10,757 nt of DNA from Halococcaceae archaeon (GTDB lineage: Archaea; Halobacteriota; Halobacteria; Halobacteriales; Halalkalicoccaceae), in assembly GCA_007129135.1 (NCBI GenBank), contig SKWB01000360.1, positions 1 through 10,757 on the forward strand. The letters run 5' to 3'. Below are positions 1 through 5,912 of the stretch, piece by piece (position 1 is the first letter of the stretch; each line of letters opens with the position of its first letter). The notes under the pieces were generated by a model. That model saw only the letters and a list, made by a program, of their open reading frames with translations, did no database searches and had not been told where the DNA came from. Position numbers and translations under genes: made by a program.

Positions 1-185
1 ACGACCTCGAGGGCTCCTCGCTCGAACGCCCTGCAGACCGTGTTCTCCTCCGGGAACGGGTCGTCTTCGACCCGCGAGAGGTACGCGACGAGTTCGGCGT
101 AGTACCGGGTCTCCATCGCCCTCCGAACGAGCGAGCGCAGGCGCTCGGAGCCGAGTTCACGCGCCTCCGGCGAGTCACCGTCCAC
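1..185 (-). CDS. Unrecognised protein, N-terminal part only (runs off the window)
   Basis: Open reading frame entering from the left edge; only its first 61 codons are visible. I chose the GTG at 185-183 because it is the first start codon in this frame below position 316 and because a good TATA-like box (TTATAC on the minus strand, 213-208) is centred about 26 nt upstream, the normal position for a leaderless haloarchaeal transcript. An in-frame ATG at 116-114 is the alternative. The visible part is helical and charged, with a segment around METRYYAEL, and shows no membrane helix or motif I recognise. The frame stays open upstream to about 581 but has no convincing start there, and its composition becomes Arg/Ser-rich, as expected for non-coding sequence. 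The function cannot be stated. Confidence 0.6.
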   Translation of the reverse strand, partial: MDGDSPEARELGSERLRSLVRRAMETRYYAELVAYLSRVEDDPFPEENTVCRAFERGALEV

Positions 186-207
186 ATCCCCACGAGGGTC
201 AGCGTCG

Positions 208-213
208 GTATAA
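208..213 (-). promoter_or_regulatory. TATA-like box for the partial gene at the left edge
   Basis: The minus strand reads TTATAC here, centred about 26 nt before the GTG at 185. It is the only AT-rich hexamer in this intergenic stretch, and it supports a leaderless transcript starting at or next to that GTG. Confidence 0.5.
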
Positions 214-315
214 CTGCTGGTGCGGAGCGGGACGAGGTATCGAGCGGACCCGTCCGCCGCGACCGTCTCGAGGCCGGTTTCGTGGACCGTCGACCGGGGT
301 GGATTCGATCCGAGA

Positions 316-834
316 TCAGATCGGGAGCGTGAGCGCGAGGAGGTGGACGAGGAGTCCGATCGAGAACAGGGCACAGACGCCCACGAGGGAGGCGACAGCC
401 GAGCCCGCCGCCGCTCCGAAGACGGTGGAGACCCCGTCGTACCCTCGCTCCCGGAACGCGTCGCGAAGCGAGACGAACGCGGGAACGAGGGCGACGTACG
501 GGATCGCCGCGAGCAGGACGACCCCGACCGTGTCGCCCCCTCGGAAGAGCAGGAAGGGGAGGCCGAACCAGACGAGAACCGCTACGAAGAGCGCGAGATA
601 CCCGATACCGAGGCTGTCGACGCCGACGAGGTCGCCGGACGCCGCGAGCGGCGGGACTCCAGGGTAGACCACGCCGGTCGCGAGCGACCCGATAACCGCC
701 TCGGAGAGACTGTGCGGACCGCCCGACCGCGTCGCGAACTCCCTCACCGTGACTACCGTCGCGATACTCCACCAGCCACAACAGAGCGCGCACCATCCCG
801 CCAGGACGTACCCTCGGGATCGGTCGGGTATCAC
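316..834 (-). CDS. Four-helix integral membrane protein of unknown function
   Basis: From the GTG at 834 this encodes 172 residues with about four hydrophobic segments (roughly residues 8-30, 76-97, 102-122 and 139-168). The first carries the Cys/Trp-rich stretch GWCALCCGWW. A longer frame starts at an ATG at 963 and would add 43 residues, but that extension overlaps the end of the acetyltransferase gene by 104 nt and is strongly basic (KPAEKRARRARS). Such a composition is unusual for a haloarchaeal protein and typical of a shadow frame. The GTG at 834 leaves 25 nt after the acetyltransferase stop, a normal operon spacing, and I see no separate TATA box, so it is probably cotranscribed. I do not recognise the family. 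Helix assignments are by eye. Confidence 0.65.
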   Translation of the reverse strand: MIPDRSRGYVLAGWCALCCGWWSIATVVTVREFATRSGGPHSLSEAVIGSLATGVVYPGVPPLAASGDLVGVDSLGIGYLALFVAVLVWFGLPFLLFRGGDTVGVVLLAAIPYVALVPAFVSLRDAFRERGYDGVSTVFGAAAGSAVASLVGVCALFSIGLLVHLLALTLPI

Positions 835-859
835 GTCAGTGATCTCGAAACGGAGGGAC

Positions 860-1282
860 CTAGCCCTTCTGGCCCGTTTTTCGGCGGGCTTCAGCCCTCG
901 AAACGCTCGTTTCCCTCCGCGGACAGCAGCCGTACCGACGGAGATCGACGTACTCCGCATCAAGGAACGCCTCGCGCCGTAGGACGACCTCCCTTCGAAA
1001 CCCCACCTTCTCCAGGACCCGTGCGGAGGCGGGGTTCGTCTCGTAGACGCTGGAGACGACCTTGTTCAGACGACGCTCGGAGAACGCATACTCGCAGAGG
1101 AGCCTTACGGCTTCCGTCGCGTGTCCCTCTCCCCACGCCTCTGGGATGATTATGTAGCCGACTTCGGCGACGCCCCGTCTGACTCGTGGGTCGTTGATCG
1201 TCCGCTTGAGGAGTGGAGCGTCCTCCTCCCCGATCGCCCGAAGCGCGACGGTCTCGCCGGACAGGAACGTCATCCACGACAT
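860..1282 (-). CDS. GNAT-family N-acetyltransferase, internally shortened
   Basis: This encodes 140 residues resembling RimJ/RimL-type acetyltransferases, which move acetyl from acetyl-CoA to an amine. It opens with FLSGETVALRAIGEED and a TINDPRVRR segment (residues 28-36). It then jumps directly to GYIIIPEAWGEGHATEAV (42-59), the acetyl-CoA pyrophosphate-binding strand and loop. The family C-terminus follows, with the NPASARVLEKVGF helix (83-95) and the YVDLRRYG strand (111-118). Family members normally have about 50-60 residues (strands beta2-beta3) between the NDP and GY segments; here they are absent with no stop or frameshift. The fold is therefore probably incomplete and the protein inactive, although the frame is open. 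The ATG at 1282 fits a TATA-like box centred 26-27 nt upstream. The last 20 or so residues are basic and may be a tail picked up by loss of the original stop. The substrate is unknown. Confidence 0.75.
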   Translation of the reverse strand: MSWMTFLSGETVALRAIGEEDAPLLKRTINDPRVRRGVAEVGYIIIPEAWGEGHATEAVRLLCEYAFSERRLNKVVSSVYETNPASARVLEKVGFRREVVLRREAFLDAEYVDLRRYGCCPRRETSVSRAEARRKTGQKG

Positions 1283-1305
1283 ACACGAGGGGTGACCGAG
1301 GCGGG

Positions 1306-1311
1306 TTGTAA
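1306..1311 (-). promoter_or_regulatory. TATA-like box of the acetyltransferase gene
   Basis: The minus strand reads TTACAA, centred about 26-27 nt before the ATG at 1282. The placement fits leaderless initiation, though the match to consensus is moderate. Confidence 0.4.
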
Positions 1312-1401
1312 CCCTTCGCCGATCGACCGGGTCCCGATCCCGACCGTCCACGGGGACCCGCCCGGACCGGTGGAGTCCGCCCCGGCCCGACGACCGCCAG
1401 G

Positions 1402-1407
1402 CATAAC
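1402..1407 (+). promoter_or_regulatory. TATA-like box of the phosphotransferase gene
   Basis: CATAAC is centred about 28 nt before the ATG at 1433, which is why I prefer that start over the in-frame GTG at 1424. Together with the box at 1306-1311 it makes this a 150-nt divergent promoter region. Confidence 0.4.
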
Positions 1408-1432
1408 GGCTTTCGGCCACGCTGTGAATCCG

Positions 1433-2391
1433 ATGTCGGGCCGACTCGAAGCGGTGCTCGCCGTCGCCTTCCCCGATCGTGAGGTCGATCGCCTCCGCGA
1501 GACGGGACCCTCGTGGAACGAGGCGAACGAGACCGTCCGGGTCGAATTCGTCGGCGGGGAGAGCTGTTACCTGAAGACCGCCCGCGACGGGGAGGGCGCT
1601 CGAATCGCCAGCGAACGCGCGGCACTCGAGTACGTGGCCGAGAACGGTGAGGTTCCGGTCCCGGCGTCGGTCGCGTGCGATCCGTACGGGGCCGTTCCGT
1701 ACCTCGTGACGGAGCCGGTCGCCGGGCGGAGCCTCCTCGCCGCGTGGTCGGAGGCGGGAAGCGAGGAACGGGTGGCGCTGTCTCGGTCGGTCGGAAGCAC
1801 GCTGGCGGCGGTCCACACCCACCGGTTCGAGAGCCACGGGCGGCTTCTCGGCGGCAGCGGTGGCGAACTCGACCTGCGGACCGGGACCTGGACGGACGTC
1901 CTGATCGAGACGATCGGCGAGGCGCGGCGTCTCGCCCCCGACGATCGGTTCTCGCACACTTCGAGGCGGTGATCGACGCCATCGAGGCGAACCGGAAGCC
2001 CCTCGACGGCGCGCCCGCGGCCCTGCTCCACGGCGATCCCGCCCGACCGAACTGTTTCCTCGTCGGGAGCGAGGTCGGACTGCTCGACTGGGAACTCGCC
2101 CACGTCGGCGACCCCGCCCGTGACCTCTACCGCGTCCGCGATCAGCAGATCGACCCCCTTCGGTCGACGGGTCCCGACGAGCTGGTCGAGGCACTCCACG
2201 AGGGGTATCGCGAGCGGGCGGGCGGCCTTCCAGCGGGGTTCGAGAAGCGACGGCCCGTCTACGAGGCCGTCCGGTTCCTCGGCGTCTCCGGGTACATCGA
2301 TCGCGTGGCCGAGTTCGAGGGCGAGCCGGTCGAGGAGCTCGCCGGGTGGGCGGACGAAGAGATGAGTCGGCGGCTCGACCGACTGTACTGA
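1433..2391 (+). pseudogene. Aminoglycoside phosphotransferase-like kinase (APH/ChoK superfamily), frameshifted
   Basis: A small-molecule kinase of the APH family (PF01636 type) is split between two frames. The first frame, from the ATG at 1433, covers the N-lobe: an ATP-binding beta-sheet with SWNEANETVRVEF and the lysine strand SCYLKTA, then the hinge VPYLVTEPVAGRSLLAAW. It ends at a TGA at 1970-1972. The second frame carries the C-lobe: the catalytic loop LLHGDPARPNCF (Brenner-type HGDxxxxN), the metal-binding GLLDWELAHVGDPARDL, and a helical end to the stop at 2389-2391. Joined, they give a product of about 318 residues, the usual family length. The shift lies between about 1900 and 1965; the C5 run at 1935-1939 is a likely place for one lost base. 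All catalytic motifs survive, so this is either a recent pseudogene or a sequencing error. The substrate is unknown, and nothing here shows drug resistance. Confidence 0.85.
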
Positions 2392-2667
2392 TTACTCGGC
2401 GCGCTGGCGCTCGTCCCACGCGCGTCGCCCCTCGCGGAACGCCGGCACGAGCACCCAGAACGTGATCGCGCCGATGAGCGCGAAGTAGAGCGCGATGTCG
2501 CCGATCACGAGCAGCGCCTCGCCGTAGGTCCCGAGGTCCTCGTCGGGTCGGGGTGCGATCAACTGGGTGCCACCGAACCCGTCGGTCCGGTACCACGCCG
2601 CGACGGTGAACCAGACCGTCCCGGAGACGGTGAGGATCGCAAGCCCCTTGATGAACTCGTCAGCCAT
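2392..2667 (-). CDS. Small two-helix membrane protein, last gene of the bc operon (DUF7314-like)
   Basis: This encodes 91 residues with two hydrophobic helices (about 8-26 and 51-75) separated by a loop containing WYRTDGFGGTQ, and a charged C-terminus. Its ATG lies 8 nt inside the end of the preceding gene, so it is translationally coupled to it and sits in the cytochrome bc operon. From memory, haloarchaeal genomes carry a family called DUF7314 at this place; I could not check that. No cofactor ligand pattern is visible, with no Cys and no His. A small accessory or assembly subunit of the bc complex is an inference from position only. The gene ends exactly one base after the stop of the convergent kinase gene, leaving no intergenic space. 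Confidence 0.8.
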   Translation of the reverse strand: MADEFIKGLAILTVSGTVWFTVAAWYRTDGFGGTQLIAPRPDEDLGTYGEALLVIGDIALYFALIGAITFWVLVPAFREGRRAWDERQRAE

Positions 2668-3019
2668 TACCAGTGCCTTCGTCGGACCGCTCTTTAGGTT
2701 TTCTCATCTCCTCGGCCTCGAACCGGGTCGAAAAGGCATACACCGCAGAGGCTCCGACGATGAGTCCCAACCCGAGCAGGGCGAGCGGGAGGCTGATCTC
2801 CTCTATATCCGCCGTCGCCCGGTTGGTCGCCGCGTCGAGGACGACGAACCCCCCGACGACGCCGAAGACCGCGAAGAGCGTCGAGAAGACGGTGACGGCC
2901 TTGTAGATCCGCATCGGTACGGCGACCGATCGCCCGCGCGGGCCGTCACCGGCGCTCGCCCCGTCGGCGCTTTCGGCGGACCGTTCGCTCCCCGTCGTCG
3001 GCTGCTCTGAAGAACTCAT
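2660..3019 (-). CDS. Two-helix membrane protein of the bc operon (DUF7315-like)
   Basis: This encodes 119 residues: a polar, Ser/Gly/acid-rich N-terminus of about 35 residues, then helices at about 38-60 (containing FAVFGVVGGFVVLD) and 77-97 (LPLALLGLGLIVGAS), and a charged tail. It starts 7 nt after the cytochrome b C-terminal gene and overlaps the next gene by 8 nt, so cotranscription is clear. From memory it corresponds to a haloarchaeal family named DUF7315. There are no redox motifs, Cys or His. It is probably an accessory subunit of the quinol oxidase complex; that role is inferred from context. Confidence 0.8.
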   Translation of the reverse strand: MSSSEQPTTGSERSAESADGASAGDGPRGRSVAVPMRIYKAVTVFSTLFAVFGVVGGFVVLDAATNRATADIEEISLPLALLGLGLIVGASAVYAFSTRFEAEEMRKPKERSDEGTGNG

Positions 3020-3026
3020 GGGGTGG

Positions 3027-3851
3027 CTACCGCGGCGGCCGCAGGCGGTAGTACCGCTTGTTCAGCTCGTACATGTAGCCCTCCTGCATCGTCTTCAACA
3101 CCGCGTAGGCGATGAAGAAGGCGACCACCGGGAGGATGAACGAGAGCGCGAACAGCAGGTCGATCGTCATGATCGCGATGAACTCCGCGACGATGTTCTG
3201 GATCGGGACGATCGCGATGGTGATCGCGAAGACGATCCCGGCGACGCCGAGTGCGCCCCAGAACGGCTCCTCGACCGGTCTGCGCGCCGATCCCTTGTTC
3301 AGGAAGGGCACGATGGCGATGAAGCCGACGACGACCAGGTTCGCGAGCACGCCGTAGACGCGATCCGAGACGATCTTGTCGCCGCCGAGGATCGCCAGGT
3401 TCGGGTTGATCGGATCGAGGTGGAGCAGCCCGAACGACCAGTAGAGATACCAGTCGGGCAGGATCACCGGTGGCGTGTTCGAGGGGTCCGCCGGGTCCGG
3501 CAGGTGCGGCGGCAGCGCCGCGGCGACGAAGAACATCATCCCGAGGAAGAAGCTCGTGATCGCCAGGTTCCGTATCGTCTCGTGTGGCCAGGTCGGGAAG
3601 GCGAGCACGTCGCGCTCGACGTAGTCGGACTCCTGGCGGAGCACCTGGTCCTCGTAGCGCGCCCGCTCGAAGTACTCGTAGGTGAGCCGCGAGAGCCCCT
3701 GGGTCCGCGCCTTCCGGTCGTGCCAGGTGGGCGTCTGGTCGTCCGGCGGGACGTTCGCCGGCAGTCCGGCACCGCCCTCGCTCTCGCCCCCGTCGGTCTG
3801 TGGCTCTCCGCCGTCGGTTCTCACGTCCTCCGTGTGGTCTCTCTCTGTCAT
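3027..3851 (-). CDS. petD: Cytochrome bc complex, cytochrome b C-terminal half (subunit IV-like)
   Basis: This encodes 274 residues corresponding to the C-terminal part of cytochrome b, which forms part of the quinol oxidation (Qo) site. A soluble acidic N-terminus of about 90 residues precedes the membrane part. Helices lie at roughly 95-113, 165-185, 198-218 and 225-252. The Qo-loop motif is PDWY at 132-135, in place of the PEWY of mitochondrial bc1 and plant b6f. The PDWY form is known from several menaquinone-using lineages, and haloarchaea use menaquinone. Four helices resemble bc1 cytochrome b (E-H), whereas plant subunit IV has three. The start ATG lies 2 nt after the stop of the N-terminal half, so the two halves are separate proteins made in coupled fashion. 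The family assignment is firm; the symbol follows common archaeal usage. Confidence 0.93.
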   Translation of the reverse strand: MTERDHTEDVRTDGGEPQTDGGESEGGAGLPANVPPDDQTPTWHDRKARTQGLSRLTYEYFERARYEDQVLRQESDYVERDVLAFPTWPHETIRNLAITSFFLGMMFFVAAALPPHLPDPADPSNTPPVILPDWYLYWSFGLLHLDPINPNLAILGGDKIVSDRVYGVLANLVVVGFIAIVPFLNKGSARRPVEEPFWGALGVAGIVFAITIAIVPIQNIVAEFIAIMTIDLLFALSFILPVVAFFIAYAVLKTMQEGYMYELNKRYYRLRPPR

Positions 3852-3853
3852 GA

Positions 3854-4660
3854 TCAGTGTGGCTCCGCGATACCCTGCATCCAGACGATGCCGACGTGGA
3901 TGGCGATCAGCGCGGTCACGACGAACGGCAGGATGAACACGTGGAGGATGTACATCCGTTGGATCGTCGGCTCACCGAGCGTAAAGCCGCCGAAGACGAG
4001 TTGGGCGGTCCACTCCCCGATCAGGGGGATCGACAGCGCCATCTCGACGCCGATCTGGCCGGCCCAGTACGACAGCTGGCTCCACGGCAGCAGGTAGCCC
4101 GTGTAGCCGAAGACCATCGTCAGGCTGATCAGGACGATGCCGAGCAGCCAGTTCAGCTCGCGGGGCTCCTTGTACGCGCCCGTGAAGTAGACACGCAGCA
4201 TGTGCAAGAACACCGCTGCAGTCATGATCTGGGCGGACCAGCGATGGAGGCTCCTGAGGAACGACCCGAAGTTCAGGTCGATCATGATCGTCTGGGCGAC
4301 GTGTGCGTAGGCGACGTAGGTGTACTCGGGGTGTTCGGCCGTCGACGGCGAGTAGTAGAAGCCGAGGATCCCGCCCGTGACCGCCGCGACGATGTACGCG
4401 ATGATCGAGAAGAACCCGAGCGAGTAGAGCGGATACCAGTACCAGAACTTGTTGTCCAGGTTATACTGCTCGGTGTGGCTCTTCGGCATCTGGAGGTTGA
4501 TCTTGTAGTACATGTCCTCCATCAGCTCGAGGTAGTCCACGATCCGGAGCCGCTTGTCGAGATACATCAGCCCGTAGAGATACCCCTCCTCGATCGGCGA
4601 GAGGTCTCGCTCCTGCATCCAGGCCCGGTGGTCCGTCTCGTCGCGTGGTTCTAAGCTCAT
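3854..4660 (-). CDS. petB: Cytochrome b6-like N-terminal half of cytochrome b
   Basis: This encodes 268 residues: the diheme cytochrome b core that carries electrons across the membrane from the Qo to the Qi site. The heme ligands are His139/His153 in the helix reading SLHRWSAQ...FLHMLRVY (13 residues between them) and His240/His255 in ILHVFILP...AIHVGIVW (14 between). The 13/14 pattern is that of cytochrome b6; bc1 has 13/13. GYTGYLLPWSQ (186-196) matches the family's conserved SLPWxQ region. Ser80 aligns with the b6 cysteine that binds heme c', so that extra heme should be missing. A hydrophilic N-terminus of about 70 residues is longer than in plants. The start at 4660 overlaps the Rieske stop by 4 nt (ATGA); a longer frame to 4741 only re-reads the Rieske gene and is rejected. 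Confidence 0.95.
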   Translation of the reverse strand: MSLEPRDETDHRAWMQERDLSPIEEGYLYGLMYLDKRLRIVDYLELMEDMYYKINLQMPKSHTEQYNLDNKFWYWYPLYSLGFFSIIAYIVAAVTGGILGFYYSPSTAEHPEYTYVAYAHVAQTIMIDLNFGSFLRSLHRWSAQIMTAAVFLHMLRVYFTGAYKEPRELNWLLGIVLISLTMVFGYTGYLLPWSQLSYWAGQIGVEMALSIPLIGEWTAQLVFGGFTLGEPTIQRMYILHVFILPFVVTALIAIHVGIVWMQGIAEPH

Positions 4661-5523
4661 ATATCGTCCTCGTCCTCTCTGGGCAGCGCCACGAAGCTCT
4701 GTTCCATGATCGTGAACGGGTCGTAGACCGACTGGTGACACTGACAGTAGATCTCGTCACCGGTGCCGAACTGCATCGACTCGCGGGTCACCTTCCAGCC
4801 GGGGATACAACAGAAGTGCGTACAGGTGTTGAAGATGGCGATGAACCCCTCGTCGGTGCTCGCCTCGAGCCAGTCGTCGCCCGCTGCGGCCTCCTCGATC
4901 AGTTCGCTTCGGAGGACGAAGACGTTCACCGTCTCGGCCGAGCCGATGTCGTCGCCCTCGGATCGCCAGGTCGCGGTCGCCGGCTTGCCGATCTGGGAAC
5001 TGCCGATGTCCTCCTCGGGCTCCCACTCCATGTAGTCCTCGAAGTCGTCGATGTGGATCCGGTCGCCCGCCTCGACGTCGGACTGCTGCCACTCGTACTG
5101 GGTGATCTCGGAGTAGTGGAAGTAGTTCTCCTGGTCGGCCGTCGGGGCGAGCCCCGGAAGCGTCTGTCCCCCACAGTAGTGGTACCACTCCGAGGAGTAC
5201 TCGATCCCCCCGAGTTCCTCCTCGGCGATCACGAACGTCTCCCCGTCGACCTCGATCTCCTCGGTCTCCGGCCAGATCCCCTGGAGGTAGCCCTCGTCGT
5301 CGACCTGGAGCGGGATCTGTGGCATCCCGTTCGGGGCGGGCCCGTCGACCATCTCCGTGCCCATGAAGTTCCTGACCCCACCGCCCACCGGGGACGGCGG
5401 CGTCGAGGTGTTCACTGCTGCGGCGCCGGACGCGCCGAAGCCGGCGACGGCGGCCGCGCCGACGACGCCCTTGACGAACCGGCGGCGGTCTGATTCGACT
5501 GGATATTTGTCTTCGTCTGCCAT
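4657..5523 (-). CDS. Rieske [2Fe-2S] protein of the bc complex, Tat-exported
   Basis: This encodes 288 residues. It starts with a twin-arginine signal (SDRRRFVKG, 11-19) and a hydrophobic Ala/Gly stretch to about residue 37, which in Rieske proteins usually stays as the membrane anchor. The cluster motifs are CTHFCC (234-239) and CQCHQS (260-265). The expected ligands are Cys234, His236, Cys260 and His263, with Cys239-Cys262 as the disulfide. Ser265 and Tyr267 match the bc1 residues that hydrogen-bond the cluster and raise its potential. Cys238 replaces the usual Gly. About 190 residues lie between anchor and cluster, longer than in mitochondrial Rieske proteins, with an acidic insert and a lone Cys117. 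It passes electrons from quinol to the next carrier, here probably halocyanin. The gene starts 2 nt after its upstream neighbour. It is named petA or petC in different databases, so no symbol is given. Confidence 0.95.
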   Translation of the reverse strand: MADEDKYPVESDRRRFVKGVVGAAAVAGFGASGAAAVNTSTPPSPVGGGVRNFMGTEMVDGPAPNGMPQIPLQVDDEGYLQGIWPETEEIEVDGETFVIAEEELGGIEYSSEWYHYCGGQTLPGLAPTADQENYFHYSEITQYEWQQSDVEAGDRIHIDDFEDYMEWEPEEDIGSSQIGKPATATWRSEGDDIGSAETVNVFVLRSELIEEAAAGDDWLEASTDEGFIAIFNTCTHFCCIPGWKVTRESMQFGTGDEIYCQCHQSVYDPFTIMEQSFVALPREDEDDI

Positions 5524-5525
5524 TG

Positions 5526-5912
5526 TTACTTCTTGTGATACGGGTAGACCGCTCGCTTCACGTGTTCCCACGCGCCGTCCCAGTACTCCTCGCCCTGGAC
5601 CTGCTCCTCTTTGAGGTAGAGGTCCTCCCACTTCCGGCGTCGTTTCTTCACGATCATCACGTCAGGGAGGAACTCCTTTCGGTAGAGCACCAGGATGAAC
5701 GCGAGGTTGATGAAGATCGCCGCGAGCAGCAGTCCGAGGTAGATGTTCCCGGCCTGCGTCGTCCCCCAGGCTTCGACCAGCCCGTAGGTGAAGACGCCGA
5801 CGAACACCACCTCGATGATCGTCAACACGACGATCGCGATCGCGGCGACGGTCGACTCCCTCGCCGGCTCGTACCGGTGGATGTCGCCGTAGGAGCTCCC
5901 CGAGGAGCTCAT
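5526..5912 (-). CDS. Two-helix membrane protein between halocyanin and Rieske genes (DUF7318-like)
   Basis: This encodes 128 residues with helices at about 21-45 (STVAAIAIVVLTIIEVVFVG) and 57-77, then a basic patch KKRRRKW near 89-95 and a charged, aromatic C-terminus ending in YPYHKK. By the positive-inside rule the region after helix 2 should be cytoplasmic. The start ATG shares one base with the stop of the halocyanin gene, and the stop is 2 nt before the Rieske start, so it sits in the middle of the operon. From memory it matches a haloarchaeal family named DUF7318. No Cys is present and no heme-ligand pattern is evident. A structural subunit of the bc complex is the natural inference, not shown by sequence. 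Confidence 0.85.
   Translation of the reverse strand: MSSSGSSYGDIHRYEPARESTVAAIAIVVLTIIEVVFVGVFTYGLVEAWGTTQAGNIYLGLLLAAIFINLAFILVLYRKEFLPDVMIVKKRRRKWEDLYLKEEQVQGEEYWDGAWEHVKRAVYPYHKK

Noticed and set aside
220..1149. Long plus-strand open frame opposite the membrane protein and acetyltransferase
   Set aside because: Its translation is Arg/Asp/Glu/Pro low complexity with no hydrophobic core. It is the antisense shadow of GC-rich minus-strand genes.
1935..1965. Programmed ribosomal frameshifting in the kinase gene
   Set aside because: No heptameric slippery site of the usual kind, no conserved downstream structure visible, and such recoding is not known for this family. Mutation or sequencing error is simpler.
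1433..2391. Antibiotic resistance gene
   Set aside because: The APH fold is shared by many kinases of choline, homoserine, fructosamine and other substrates. Nothing in the sequence points to an aminoglycoside substrate, and the frame is broken.
860..2596. 578-codon minus-strand frame
   Set aside because: Only its last 140 codons read as a real protein (the acetyltransferase). The rest is Arg-rich antisense of the kinase gene, and a TATA-like box lies just before the internal ATG at 1282.
3018..4097. 359-codon plus-strand frame across the cytochrome b C-terminal gene
   Set aside because: Charged repetitive translation without structure, while the opposite strand encodes a clear cytochrome b subunit with its Qo motif.
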